The position numbers were made by a program, and so were the translations under genes. Under the pieces are notes generated by a model, which worked only from the letters and a program-made list of their open reading frames with translations, was not told the DNA's origin and did not search any database. Of a DNA stretch of 64,000 nt, positions 13,101 to 26,376 are shown piece after piece; the first letter of the stretch is position 1, and each line of letters opens with the position of its first letter. The DNA is from Hemicentrotus pulcherrimus (taxonomy: Eukaryota; Echinodermata; Echinoidea; Camarodonta; Strongylocentrotidae), in the NCBI GenBank assembly GCA_003118195.1, contig BEXV01000075.1, forward strand, positions 252,501 to 316,500. Direction: 5' to 3'.

Positions 13101-16100
13101 TGAATTATTCAGCGAACGGTCGGGTGCTGTCATCTGAAGGGGAGAAGCGTTTTCACACTTGTTGAGGAGAAAGACATGAAGGGGTTTATGCTCGGCGGAG
13201 CTAATTGCAATTATATTTATGACTTATTATCAAGTAACTGATGGACTAAGTGCCGTTTGGAGATGAGGCATGTAGCAGTGGGTCTCCTGGATCAAGAGAC
13301 AGGGAAGGGGGCTGAGAGGAGAAATGGAAAGGGGCAGAGACGTTCGTTCTAGCTAATCATATTTCTTTTCTGGAGTGGATGGGCTGTTCGTTGACAGCTC
13401 TTTCCATTTGTCTTCTGTTCTACCTTCTTAGCAAAAAAGAGGAAATGCCATGATAAAAGGTGAATTACAGGAGCGATCTAGGCTTCATTCCTTGTTTACA
13501 GGAAGCATTTAGGAATAACATCACAAGAAATCTTTGGAGAAACAAAGGGGAAAAGGCATCAGGTTCCTTTGGTCATAGAACTTTTTTTTTTTATAGTAAA
13601 CTAACAAATAAAAATAAAAGATGTAAGTCAACCAAATATTAAATGATCACTCATGCTGTTTGGTGTTTATGTAAGTCTTGACTCAACTATTTTTTCATTT
13701 TTAGTGATTCATTTTAGATAAGTTCTGTTATATCTCATGAAGGCTGTGAACCACAATTATCATGATATATTTGGGTTGGCGTTCGAGGTCTAAGATTATT
13801 TTTTTGTTTTTGTTTATTTTTTCTATCAGATTGAATTTGATTCCATGCATTATTATCATATCATTAAGATATGTTTGTAATTCAACCCCTAAAGGTCACA
13901 AAGGTTATCAGTAATTGAAATGACCATGGATTGATTATACATCAGATCTATTATTCATGCTGAATTTACATGTATTCATTAAGCCTAATTAAAATGGTAT
14001 TTACATTAGGAATTGATAATGACTAAACTTCCATATCTAATACGGTGCATAGTAACTAATCAGTGGATGAATGCTTCATAAAAGATAAAAAGATTGACAA
14101 TTGCAGTAAACCATTAATGGAATGAGATAGTTGAGTAGAGTGGAAAAAAGACAAAGAAAAGGGAAATACATGCAAATTGGCAATATGACAAGATAAGCGT
14201 GAGAAAACCTTGAGATTCTGAGTATGTTGTGGGGGAAGAAATGTGCCTGAATTAATTCTGTTAATTATTAACCCTCCGCGAGACATGTAGCTGCAAAGCC
14301 AGGCGATAATTATGGAATATTGATGAAATTATTACAGCCATTCTGCGAGTGCATTTTGACACGGATGAACGATGGCTTTCAAGCGGGGGCTAATCGAGCG
14401 AGCGTGGCAAATCGCAGCTTTTTCTTAAACCGTTGCCCGTGATTACGAAGCCCTTTCCATAAACCTGATTATTCTATCCAATCCTTAAGTGGTTCCAACT
14501 CCAATATTTTCTGAATATTACCTGACTTAATCATAAACAAGCAAAAGGAGGAAATCTCTTCCGGTGCATCGGATAATGTCTCTAGCCGGGCCTGCTTGAT
14601 CCGCCTTTAATTTGCAGTGGAGGTAATTTAGGTGACTTCACTGCGTTAGCTTTAATCAAATAAGTTCTAACTAATTACTGCCATTAATCCGATTGTTCAT
14701 TTTAATTTCTTCATTGAATTTCATGCTTTGAACACAATAAGAGGATGAGCTCACAACAAGAGTCAGGCAGACTCATATAATGAAAGCATATTGCTGTAAT
14801 TGATACATATAATACATTTATCTCGTTTTTAATAGCTTCATTAACAGCAGGATGCACTGCATCAAAGCTTGAGAAATGTATTTCTTTTAGACTCTGTTAT
14901 TTCCAAATTGAGTGTTTAAGTTACTTTAGAGAGGGATGTATATTCAGTGAAGTGAATATCTTGTATGGATTTCAATGGATGTTGTAACTATGATCAAAGA
15001 AAAATTATGGACATCAATCCAAGTAGCGTTAGATTTTAAAATTTTGACTGCCTCTTTTTTTGTTCTATTATTGAATAAGGAAAGAATTGAATGGAAGATA
15101 TTTTTCAAACTTGAATGTTTTTCTGCTTTATAATGAGGGTTACCAGTATCATCCCTATTCTCTCCTCTGTCCATGTAGATATTCTCTTTTGCTTCTAGGC
15201 ATTGAACGAAACAAACACTTTTATCCAGATCCAGGGCATGTGATTGTAGCTGTTACACCTTTTAATTTAAGAATGATAGCCAACAATAGAGAGGAAACAT
15301 TATTTTTGGCTATCTCTCCTTATAGAATTTTATAAAACATAAGAGTAGGAAATATCAAGCAATTCCTTGGTGTAAACTTTCCAAATGGTCTTGCCAGCGA
15401 ATGTCTGGCTCCTACACAAACACAAAGCATTGGGCTGTTATATAACCTTTATCTATTCATATACCATACCAGTTTCACTTTTGTTCTTACAAATCTGCTT
15501 TTGAGGGTAAATTGAAGTAAATATGTACATTGGTCCAAGGGGGCTCTGTTTCTCTATTGTATGAATGCAAATATTATCTTGTTTGCTTTACTCCTGTGGC
15601 AAGTGAACTCTCTATTCTTTTTTCTTTTTTTGCGGACACTCCTTATTTTTTAAAGATCTCATCTCTGTGTGTATATAAGGTATAGCAAGGACTTCTATGG
15701 CTCCGAGGCTTATGAGAAAACAGTTTGGTTAAGATATAGGTTCACTCTCTCCATTGTTAGGGCTGTTTGAGTTTGGGGTGCCCAAACCAAACCAAAAGGT
15801 TATCTTTATGAATTTTCAAGTGCCCTGTTGTTTTCTCAGGTACCATTTTAAGTGCAGGAGAAAGTAAGATGTAATGTTTGCATGATGATTGTGGCACTTT
15901 GCCTGCAGCTTTTTTTTTTTTTATTTTCTATCTTTTCTTTCTTAATATTTCTTGAAGCTTTATCTTCTTTTNCCTCGGCATCAGATATATGACAGTTTCA
16001 GAGAAAACCGTGGTGGAGAATTTTAAAGTGAAGAGATGAATGTGTTCCTCATTATTATTATTAAATTTTTCATTTTGAATTAAAAATGTTTTGTTCGATT

Positions 16101-16600
16101 AACAAAACAAAAAAACCCAGAGGCAAAATTGTTAATGAAAAAGTCTTGTGTATAAAAAACTAAAGATATTACAATGCCCAATTTTGCTTAAAAAGTGGCT
16201 TTGGAAAATCAACTTCAATTTCTTTACTCTACTCCTGAAAAAGAAGTCATAAAGAAACAAACATGGAACCAATGATTCACACCATTTGCTGATCCCACGC
16301 CTATGCGATCTCTCTATGGGTGATACCCACAACAGGTGGAGCAGCTAATTGCGCCATGTCACCCAGGTGCTGGCCTATTATTTTCATTTCTCGTCTTGCC
16401 CATGTTTCCTCTCCCAATTAAGGCACCTGCTTTCGAACCAATTGATTTACCTAATTCTTATCTCCTTGTCATCTTCCACTTTTTTGTTTTCCAATCTCTA
16501 ACCTGACTTTTAGTTGAAGTATCTCTTTGGTTTGGCTTTATTTCTTGTTTTTCTTTGTAGACTGAGAAAGTCTGCGTTACAAGTTCCTTGATATGACATG
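7141..16600. other. non-coding, AT-rich
   Basis: No coding exon recognised. Scattered TAATTA and TTAATTAA motifs are expected at this base composition. A slightly GC-richer patch at 14340-14740 is noted in the findings. One ambiguous base at 15972. Confidence 0.5.
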
Positions 16601-16612
16601 ACTCGTCCGCTG

Positions 16613-16674
16613 AGAGCCAGAAGGGCATTATTAACGCACACCATTTTACATAGCATCAACGCCCTTCTGGCGCT
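16613..16674. repeat. short dispersed hairpin repeat, copy B
   Basis: AGAGCCAGAAGGGC and GCCCTTCTGGCGCT are inverted arms around a 34-bp loop, with TTAAC/ATCAAC continuing the pairing inward. The right flank TTAAACAGATGAT matches the outer part of copies C and D2. Confidence 0.75.
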
Positions 16675-17263
16675 TAAACAGATGATGTATGATTTGCGAG
16701 CCAAACCTGCTCATGGGCAGCTCATTGTGACTCATAGGTCGATAGCTGAGAAAGATGGGGCAGTCGACCCGTCTTCCCAGTGTCAAAATTCACGGCTCCG
16801 TCTTTTCAATTGATTGGGGCATTACGAACTAACAAGCAAATTGTTCATGCTCTCAAGCCAGGTATATGTTTTTCCGTTGAAAGAATCTTGTTATGAGTAA
16901 TGAAAATTATTGACTTTGGAGTAAGGTTGTCACAAGTGTTGCATTGATTGACAGAGGTGGTGATGAGTATTCCATATTTTAGTGATATTAATTGCCCCCT
17001 AATGGATTTGGAGTACATTTCATAGGGTCATGATTTTGGTAAATGATATTAGAATTTTTAAAAAATCATCCACTTGTTGCATTTGATTTTGAAGGAAAAG
17101 AAATTATGATAAATTGATATCAATCATTGTCTCCTGATGAAACTAGACTACTTCTAATTAATTGATAAAATGAAGTATTATAGACAAAATTGCAACCTTG
17201 TTGATGAGATTGAGAAAGATCTTGAAAATAATTTATACAATTTTTTTTTTTTTTGGGGGGGGN

Positions 17264-17459
17264 TGTCTGTGAGTTTTTGCTATGTTTAATAAATGTTTTT
17301 CATACAAATCTTTATATATGATATTAGAGACTAAATTCACTGTCAAACTGAAATGAATATACAAGGAGGCCTATTGAAAGACTGAAAAAAGGAGAATGTA
17401 AAGAAGAAGAAAGATTTGTATGAAAAACATTTATTAAACATAGCAAAAACTCACAGACA
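17264..17459. repeat. exact 50-bp inverted repeat with 96-bp spacer
   Basis: Positions 17264-17313 and 17410-17459 are exact reverse complements of each other (the arm starts TGTCTGTGAGTTTTTGCTAT). The left arm begins directly after an ambiguous base at 17263, which follows T and G homopolymer runs. The exactness suggests either a very recent inversion duplication or a fold-back sequencing/assembly artefact at the homopolymer. Confidence 0.9.
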
Positions 17460-19821
17460 AAATGATGTGAATGTACAAATATTGGAAGAATAATAGAGGG
17501 AGAGTGTAAAGTAAGAGGAAATTTTGGGTATGAAGGCCGGTCCATCCATGGCAGGAGAGAACTAGGCTCATTAGCCAGGCATTTGGGGTAACATGTCGCC
17601 AGGGGCAACGGGTAATGACAGCCTCTTTAAAATCACTCTCAATCACTCCTGGCAGGGGTGCAAACATGACCCCCTTCTCTGTTTCGGCCTCCTTCCTCTG
17701 GTCCTACCACCACCATAACATCAGGCTCCAATGTCATCTGTGAAGTGTTCAAACTTATGTTTACTTCCAACATGAATTTTCTTGAATAATGCTGATTAAA
17801 TATACAAAATATGATATGTCCCCATTAAAAATGATCTTTTTAGGGAGAAAAGCATGCATTAAAAAACGACAGCTGTGATAGTAAACAAAGTTTACATAGA
17901 AATAGAGTTGTTTTCTTATTGGAGAGAGAGTAAAACAGAATGTATCTATTTCTCTGTTCCATCTTCATTGATTCTGCTTTTACAGAGATAAAAGTGACAT
18001 ACCTTTAGTACATGTGACATCAAGTGCCCAGAGTGTGTTAGATCAACAAACTTAAATGTATTTTTGTTTGGCACCTCAGAAAGAAAAAAGAAAAAAAATA
18101 TTCAGAAATTCTTTCCATCTCACTTCTCATCGACTGCCTAATAAAGTGAAATTGGCAGAAATACCCCCAAAGATGAGAAATTCTGAAGGAGGAAGAAGAA
18201 AGGGGCGAAGGAAAGAGGAGCGAAAATGTTTTTCCAACCGTGATAGGGAGAGGACAAATGGTCATGCATTTATTTGTGTGCACCTCACTAGCTGTCATAT
18301 CATCTCAAGTCATTTTCTCCTGAAATTATCATTGATTTTTCTCACCTGATTTGACTAATATTTCCTGCTGAATTTTTCATTCGTGCAATAGCAGCACTTT
18401 CCTCTAGATGTCCTCTTGGTTGCTCTGGAGTTCAAGGTCATCTGTCCTTGGATAAGGAAGGGAGGGAGGGGGGGGGAATATAAATGTAGTTTTGTAAAAT
18501 AAATCTTTGGGTTCATTCTAAAGCAGTTTGCAAGCTGTTTCCTTTGTGTTGCTACTTGTATTTAGCTGTAGTTTTAAAAATGTGCAAAAATGTGATTTCA
18601 TGTAGATAGGTGGAGTGTTTGGTTGGCTAGTGTACTTCGTCATGAGGCCTAATTGTTTGCTGCCATCTTAGATAAGAGATATATCTGTTTGCTATCATTA
18701 CTGCTATACTTCTGCAAAATGTTACAAGAGACAAACTTGGATGAATTTCCCCTATGGGTTGTAAAAGGACACAATGATTTCTAGACAGTTGGTGCACAGA
18801 TACAGCTAAAAGTCTCATGTGCTATGAAATCATGCTTTATTATTACAATTTATGATACAACATGGAATGTGTTTCAGGATAAGTGCACAAATTCAGTACT
18901 GAGCATAATTAAGTATTGAGATGTGATGGATGTTTGCTGCTATAGGTTAACTAGCAATACAAGTGCAATAAATGGTATAATGAACAAAAACATAAAGGAG
19001 GAGCTCTTTTCTTCTACCTGTTCATCCCAGTCATTGTTCACTTACTTGATCTGTGTTTCACCTTTTGGAATGGAAACTTTCGGAACAGATGTGATCCGCG
19101 GACAAGAGAGGCCTAGAACTTGAAAGAAGAAAGAGATAGATGCCGATAGAAGGACGCGAGAGAGAGAGAAAAGGGCTGGCAAAGTGAACAAAATTTCATG
19201 TCAGTCAGCAGTAATATTTGATGCCAAATAAGGTGGCATTTGTGAAAAACATTTAGCCACTTTGCTATCTATAATTTAATAATCACATCAAAACTAAGCT
19301 TCTCTGGAAGTGCGAGAAGAGGACCCCCAAAAACCAGAAAAAGGATGTAGCCGCTTCATTGGTTATGATAGACTGAGTAGTGAAAGGTTAGAAAGTTCAG
19401 GGTTTAGGGCCATAAATTGAAAATTGGTAAATTGTTATGGGGGTTTTGGCTCTTTCTCTTTGCTCTTTTTTTTTGTCAGCATTTCCTGTTCACAGATGCT
19501 TGGTAGTTTTTATGTCAACATTCGGATTGTGATGTGTGGTCTGAGTCGCGCGAGATAAATGATCCAACAACATTCTTTGATTGGAAGATGCTCCTCTGAA
19601 CGTTCAAAGAAGAGACGGAAATTTGAATCATCCATCAGAATGATGGCGATTGTTCTCATGTTTTAGTTTTGACAAACACAGAGGAGGCGACTTTTAAAGA
19701 TGTTCTAGTTTTGAATGCCAGTCATACATTCTCTGCTTTGGCACTTCCATTTTTCCCCTTCAAATTTATCAAAGTTCTCTGATGGAATAAATTGTTCTAT
19801 TTCAAATGATTCTGGGGATAG

Positions 19822-19850
19822 TTCATCTGTTTGGAGCCAGGAGGGTGTCA
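19822..19850. repeat. short dispersed hairpin repeat, half copy C
   Basis: TTCATCTGTTTGGAGCCAGG matches the outer and core part of one arm of the family. No opposite arm was found, so this is a fragment. Confidence 0.55.
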
Positions 19851-21606
19851 ATATAAATAAAATAAAAATAATAGGCATTTATATAGCGACATCTATCTAG
19901 ATTATTCTATTCGGAGGCACATTTTTCTTACTATCCCTGCTTTAGCCCAGCAGCCGTTTATACAGCGCTCCAGCATTTCAAGGAATTAATGTACAACAAT
20001 ATAAATTAATTTGAAGCCCTCATGTTTCCAAACAGATAATACGTTTGTAAATCTAAAGATTACGCAAAGCTATGAAGTTTGTTAACTTATATTTCAAATT
20101 TAAAATATTCTTTCTATTGTATACCGTTAAATTCTTACATTCATATTAATTATTATTTCACGACCTTATTCTTGGGTAATTTGAAAGCACAAGTTATCAC
20201 GAGATCTGTTATGATATTGGACTTTGTGTTCAATAGATCAAAAGAAAAACAACAAGCAAGGAAATTTGAAAGGATTTTGTTTTCTCTGATTAGCAAATCA
20301 TGATTACCGTGTTTTGCTTGATGGGCTAATTCTATTGTTTGTAGAGTAAGCTTACAGATCCGGAAATGCCTCCGCGCTGCTCTAAGGTCTGACAAGCAAT
20401 TTACCCAGATCCCCAACTCGCCGGCCTGTGATTTGTGCGAGAGAGGAACTCCACCTTGGAAGCACTGACGAGGCCTACATCCCTGGCTTTTGAAATCATA
20501 AAAATCATCTTTTGCCTTACTTTACTCGTCTTGACAGTTCGGCCAAACATCTGTAATCCAACCGATATGGATTTTACAGATTGTGGAAAATAGGGATAAA
20601 CATCCCCCGAGCGCTTTCTCGTTATCATTGTTACCTTTGCATCTGTCAACGGCACGGTAAATAGCTGGACTGAAGAAGCATCGCCCCGCTCTCTTGCGCG
20701 TCCGTGAAGGCAGTCCTGTTTAGTTATGACAGGCCCAAACCAAGATGTATGACATTTAACTTGTTCTTCCTTGTTCTTCCTTTTTAACAAATATAAGCCC
20801 TCTCACCAACTTCTGCAATGGCACTCATAAGTTGGATATAATTGATTAAGAATATTTTATATTTTTTTATCCCATGTTATTTGTCTTTCATGCTCCTACT
20901 CTATAAATCTAAGAAATCAGACCTTATTTATAGTGGCTTAATATCTATTTCAATTTGATTTTGTACAAACAAGTTTAACCTGAAAGAAATTGATTAGAAA
21001 TGGAGTTGCAAGTCTCTCTCTCAAAAGTCTTGACTAAATACAAGTATTCCTCTTTTAAAAAATGTCTTCAAAGATGCCCAGATATCAACAAATGCCCATC
21101 AAATTATGGATTTTCTTTTCCTGCTTGGTCCATGTTTACCTAGCACAGGTGTTGAAGTGAAGATGGAATTGAAATGGTGCACTTTCCCCAGAAGGGGGTT
21201 ATTCAAACTTGAATGAAAATAGCGTTTTGAAGCATTCTTTAGTGAAAAGAGTATTGCAAGATGTGGATATGTTGACACAGACATGCAATTTTGATGCTTA
21301 GCATTGTGGAGAAATCATGCGTCTTGTGAATTCAAAATTTAGAAATCATCTTCTTTTAAGTGCAATTATGGCCATCTATTTAGATATATCCCAGTTATAT
21401 GGCAACAACTTTCAATAGATGATTTGTTTGACAGTCTGAAGGGGGCCAAATGCTTGCTTTCAGATTTGTCTCCCCTCCAGAATAATTTGAGGTTCAAAAA
21501 ACTTGTAGCATTTCCATTTTACTTAGCCTCAGGTTGGACTCTATGTTGATCTGTCTATTTTTCTCTTTCAGTCCCTTTCCCCCCATTTTTTTCCTTCTTC
21601 ACGTTC

Positions 21607-21635
21607 TTTTAAAGTCACATTCTTTTAAAGTCACA
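21607..21635. repeat. 15-bp direct tandem duplication
   Basis: TTCTTTTAAAGTCACA occurs twice head to tail. Confidence 0.85.
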
Positions 21636-21896
21636 TGTTTTGTCAAAATTCCTTTTCTCTGTTAACACAATCACAATTTATGATAGTGTTTACACGAATG
21701 ACACGCCTAGAGGCAATTTTTAGTTGAGGGCATATTGAAGGAAAAAATTGGAAGAGGTTACCCCATTTAAGATTTTTTTCTTCTTTCTGGGACATGTCTT
21801 GTGATGAATGATCAGTCAGCATATGGTGTATTACCCATTCCACTTTTCATGTCATTCAACTCATTTCTACAATTTTCCCCCTGTATGAAGGATGTG

Positions 21897-22240
21897 GAGA
21901 TGGATATGGAGAATGAGAGGTGGAGAGAGAAAGAGAGAGAAAGTGAGAGAAAGAGAAAGTGAGAGAGAGAGAAAGTGAGAGAGAGAGAGAAGATGAGAAA
22001 GAAGAAGAATAAGTAGGATAGGTTGAGGAGAGCAAAAGAAAGGAAGAGACAAGAATAAAAGAAAGAAGAGAGAAAAGGAATATTAACAGAGGAGAGAGAG
22101 AGGTAGAGAGAGAGAACAAGAAGGAGAAGTAGGAGGAAACGTTGAGGAGAGCAAGAGAAAGGAAGAGACACATGAATAACAGACAGAGAGAGAGAGAGAA
22201 GGAATAATATGAGAGAGTTAGAGAGAGAATGAGAGCGAGT
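21897..22240. repeat. long GA-rich polypurine tract
   Basis: About 340 bp of GAGA/AGAAAG-type purine-rich DNA on the + strand with few pyrimidines. It includes partial internal duplication (GTTGAGGAGAGCAAAAGAAA and a near copy 120 bp later). The long Ser/Leu-rich minus-strand frames here are repeat artefacts. Confidence 0.9.
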
Positions 22241-23526
22241 AAAATTACTGTATGAACCATGTACGGCACATTATCATTTACTGTCTAAAATGCCTTCACC
22301 CATCTGTATCTTTTAATAGATCAATATAATTATATTGTGTTGTGATTTCTACATTCTATCGATTTGAAAAAAATAATTTTGTTCTAAAATGAGCCAAGCT
22401 TTTCGTGCAGGTGTCTTTGCTCTAGATCTCTTTTCACCTTTCCTCCTCTAAACGATACCTGTTTTGCATCTGTCTTGCATGAAACACTCTTCCTCTGACA
22501 GAAAGTGAAGGGCACAATTTTTTGAAAATCATCTTGCCGATTTGAGGAAGGGTAGAGGCTGACGTTTCCGAGTACATACCTCTCTCCTACCTGTCGCTCT
22601 TGACATCTTTCATAAACAGAAGAGTCAAAGAAGATGCCCTACTTCTCAACCATCACCTTCAACGTGTTTAATTGCATCATACAAAAGTAAAATATCTTTT
22701 TGAATAGTTTCTGTGACATCAGAAAACAAATGTCAAGGTGATGGCTTGAATCATATAGGTTTTTTTGTTCATTGATATTTTTAATAAATTATATTTACAT
22801 TTAGGTTTACTAGATCGTGGACAGAATGATTAATCAGTTATGGTTATTCAATTTTTTAGGTTACTTATGGACATGAATTTCTAAGAAATGATTTTTTTTG
22901 CGGGAATAACTTCTCTCTCTTGATCGCCATGAATGCAAATATAGACGTACAGAATAAGTAGGTCATTTGTCATAATTTCTTTCAAGTTAATTCAACCAAT
23001 ATGTCATGAAAAATTGTTAGAGGATCTACACAATACTGTGTCACCGATCTTGTAGGCAATATTCTGTACTTGTATTCAACTTTCAGCTTTTTAATTTTGA
23101 CTCTTCGTCTGGGCATACAAAAAGATGTAACCATTTTCCTCTGCCATTTCCTATTTAATATCCTGTTAGTCTCTGGTTCCACAGTGTAAGCAAATATTGC
23201 CCATCTGTAAATAGCCTCAAAAATTAATAATTGGAGCGTGGTTTCTATTTTTTTCGGAACGGAATCGTGCCATGTTTGTTTTGCGCCATATTCCACCCCA
23301 CAGTGTCAAATCGTCTCGTCTCGCAGCATTGCAATGCATTGTGGGAGAGATGTGTATGGATTTCATCTTGTAAAACGGGCCGAGGGAATTTATTAAGCCG
23401 CGCTCATCGGAATTGACCGATTAATGGAGGGTTGGTCATCCATCATGCAGTGAGAGCATTGTGTATTGAATACGAATGTCGCTGTCATGAACGCGTAATG
23501 AGCAAGAAGGCTGTATGATTGCACGG

Positions 23527-23640
23527 ATAGGGAGAGACACAGAGAGACAGATACAAATAAAGAGATATTAAGATGGAAAGGAATAAGAGATGGTGAGAGA
23601 GAGAGAGCAAGAGAGAAGAGAAAGATGGGATGAAACGAAA
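23527..23640. repeat. GA-rich microsatellite region
   Basis: GAGA-rich stretches (GGGAGAGACACAGAGAGACA, then TGAGAGAGAGAGAGCAAGAG) separated by AT-rich bases. Confidence 0.8.
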
Positions 23641-24263
23641 GTTGAAGTCTGGGGGAAAAGGAAATGAACTTTCATAAAGACGTGGGCCAGCAATGATTAT
23701 GCAAGGTATTATGAATACCCAATGTGCAGCAGGACAGTGGCTTATTGAAGAACTGGCAATTAAATCATATTACTGTTAATTCAATTACCTGGGGACGTAA
23801 TGACATCAAAATTAAAAACAGAAAATCTCGGGGAAGGGACGAAATGGCTGTAATTCAGAGTGGGAAAGTAAGGTCAGGTGGACGGAGAGAATTCCATCAG
23901 TGTTGTCCATTAGACCCGTCGCCAGGAAGATGTTAAGTAAATGGGATCGGTATGGGATGATATTCATAAACAGGAATCCATAAATTTCTGATTTGCTGAA
24001 TGACTGCGGGCTAATTAAGGTCTTAAGCACTACCTCTAGAATAAACTCTGAGCATCAATTGTGTGAGAGCTTTCGATTTTGACATTGTCCCCTTTGGTGT
24101 GTATCCTAATGCCTCTCTTGGACTTCTGATGTCTGTCTTATGTCTGGTCTTTCTATGCATGTCCACTTTGCCATTTTCTCCCATTCCTGCCCCCTCTGTT
24201 TCTGCACTATCTGTCCATTTGCGACCGGTTCTTGCTATCTACCGAATTATGTTTTCTGTTGGG

Positions 24264-24322
24264 AGACAGAAGGGCATTAACCCTGCATTTATGTGGTACA
24301 TCAGTTAATGCTCCTCTGGCTC
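24264..24322. repeat. short dispersed hairpin repeat, copy D1
   Basis: AGACAGAAGGGCATTAAC pairs with GTTAATGCTCCTCTGGCTCT to form a 59-bp hairpin with the family core. Confidence 0.75.
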
Positions 24323-24354
24323 TGTGCAGCTGGTATGTCCTAATGTATTAATGC

Positions 24355-24415
24355 ATATCATCTGTTTAGAGCCAGAAGGTAGTTAAGTTAACACCATTCT
24401 AGCTTTCAACGGATG
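24355..24415. repeat. short dispersed hairpin repeat, copy D2
   Basis: TATCATCTGTTTAGAGCCAG is mirrored by the right arm, whose reverse complement is GTATCATCCGTTGAAAGCTA, with AGAAGG and a GTTAA core between. Arms are about 25 bp. This copy defines the outer part of the family arm and lies 33 bp from copy D1. Confidence 0.7.
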
Positions 24416-25114
24416 ATACATGAAGTTAAACATAGGTGCCTGTTGTTTTCTGTTTGTTCTATGTTTCATTCATATCTTTCATGAGTCTTATGCCATATTA
24501 ATTCAAATAAAATATAACCATATTTATAAACTTTCCAAACAGTCAGCCTACAATTTATAGCTATCAATTTAAATTATATCCAATTAAATCATCACGACAA
24601 CACCACTCAGCATTTCCGTGATAACACAAGCTGGTGCCATTTTTTTCTCAAAATGAAGTTATCTGATTTATATCTCTGATAGGTATTAAGGAAATCTATA
24701 TCTGCTTTAATTGGAAGGAAACCATTGATTGGGTTCTCGTTAAAAATAGCTAGCTGTTTATTGACAGATCTGCACATTCCGTAATATATTTCATGAAGGA
24801 TATGCATTGTATAATGAGTGAATCTTTTGAAGTCTTATTATATACCTTGGATGCCATTCCACCTTGCTGGCCATGGGTATTAAATATGCACGGGATTGTC
24901 CACATGAATAACTCGGGCAGTGAGACTAGCGGGTTTGTTGTTGGGTTCCGGATAATAATCAGCCTTCTACTCCTCCCGATTATAAGAGAATTTCACAAAA
25001 ACATTTGTTGAATAGAGAGATGGGTGAGCTTCACCAGAGAAACTTATGGAATGTAACGTATTGTTTGTTGATTCTGAGATATTGCTTAAAGAAGTACTTA
25101 ATTGTAGGTAAAAT

Positions 25115-25170
25115 AGAGGGATTTGGAAAGAGAGTAAGAGAGAGAGAGAGAAAGAGAAAGTGAAGGAATA
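25115..25170. repeat. GA microsatellite
   Basis: GAGAGTAAGAGAGAGAGAGA and adjoining purines on the + strand. Confidence 0.85.
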
Positions 25171-26376
25171 TTGAGAAAAAAGTTCTGATAGAGAGATGGG
25201 GAGGGGGATAGGTGATGAAAAGAGAACAAGTAAAAGGAATTAGTGAAAAGTATTAGATTGTGGGAAGGAGACAAGAAGAGGAGAGAAACAGATTGATACA
25301 ATAATAATGGACCAGTTTCGCAAATTATGCCATGGTGCATTTAAATGACCATAACCCCCTGAAGAAAATGATGGTGTAAAGCTCAGGGATTATATCGCCC
25401 AACTTTCTGTGTCAGTCTCTTTGTAACATACGGATGACTGCCCCCTATTGTTGACTAAGCTCATGTCTACGTCGTGCAGAAATGATAGATAGGGCCATCT
25501 TACAAGAAATAAACTTACATCAGTTGAATAATGGCCTAGGGCTTGGCATTAATAAGAGGCCGTACTGAGGTCCTTGGGAAACTTTTTGTTCTTGGCTTTC
25601 GTGTTTTATTATCTTGTGGACGCAACTGAACACAAAATTCACATGTCTACAATGGTGTGGTAGTGTGTAGATAAGGAAGGGGGGGGGGGGCGAGGTGTGA
25701 TTGGTGAAAAGGAATTCATACTGTGTCAGTTGCATATTCTAAAGTGAAGATTTGCTTTTGTCAAAAATTGACAGGGGATTATCTGTGAAGGTTTACCAAA
25801 CTATGCAATGAATTATAATCTCTTGCTTTTAGGCAACTCCACCAAACAGCACCTTCTCTTCTGTTTGGTCACGCATCTTTGTTCCGTCAGGTTTTCTCCT
25901 GCCGAGAGCAACCAACGAATGGCCAACAGAGCACAATAGAGAAATGAAAGTATGCCATAAATAGTTTGAGAAGCCTTTTCATAACAAGATTGGTGTCATT
26001 GTGTGCTTTCGGGTATGGAGGAACTTCTTATCTCTTTTGGGTCCATCCTGCGATTTCATAGCTTGGGGAATAGCATCAACTTTTATTTAATCACCTCTTA
26101 ATACATTCAGAAACTGTAATTCCTTTCCCCAAGGGGTTCCATCTTGCCATATTTCAACAAGTTTAAGAAAAGAAATATAGAGAGGGATAGAGGCTCAAGA
26201 TTGAATACAATTTAGTTGTTTGCTGAGGTTGACAGGGATTATTTTATAATGCTTATCTTTTTCTTTCTTTCCTTTAAAAAGAAAAGCTCCGCAAGAAGAT
26301 TAGTGTTTCAATGTGTGAAAAATATAGCAAATGAGTCGAGGGATACAAGTCATAAAATCAAAAAAACTTCTTTGAT

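Larger units (their letters stand above)
17460..26376. other. non-coding with purine tracts
   Basis: Apart from the listed GA tracts and hairpin repeats, nothing recognisable. A 129-codon minus-strand frame at 20401-20790 shows no family resemblance. Confidence 0.5.

Noticed and set aside
21812..22269. Ser/Leu-rich minus-strand frames
   Set aside because: Low-complexity translation of the GA-rich tract.
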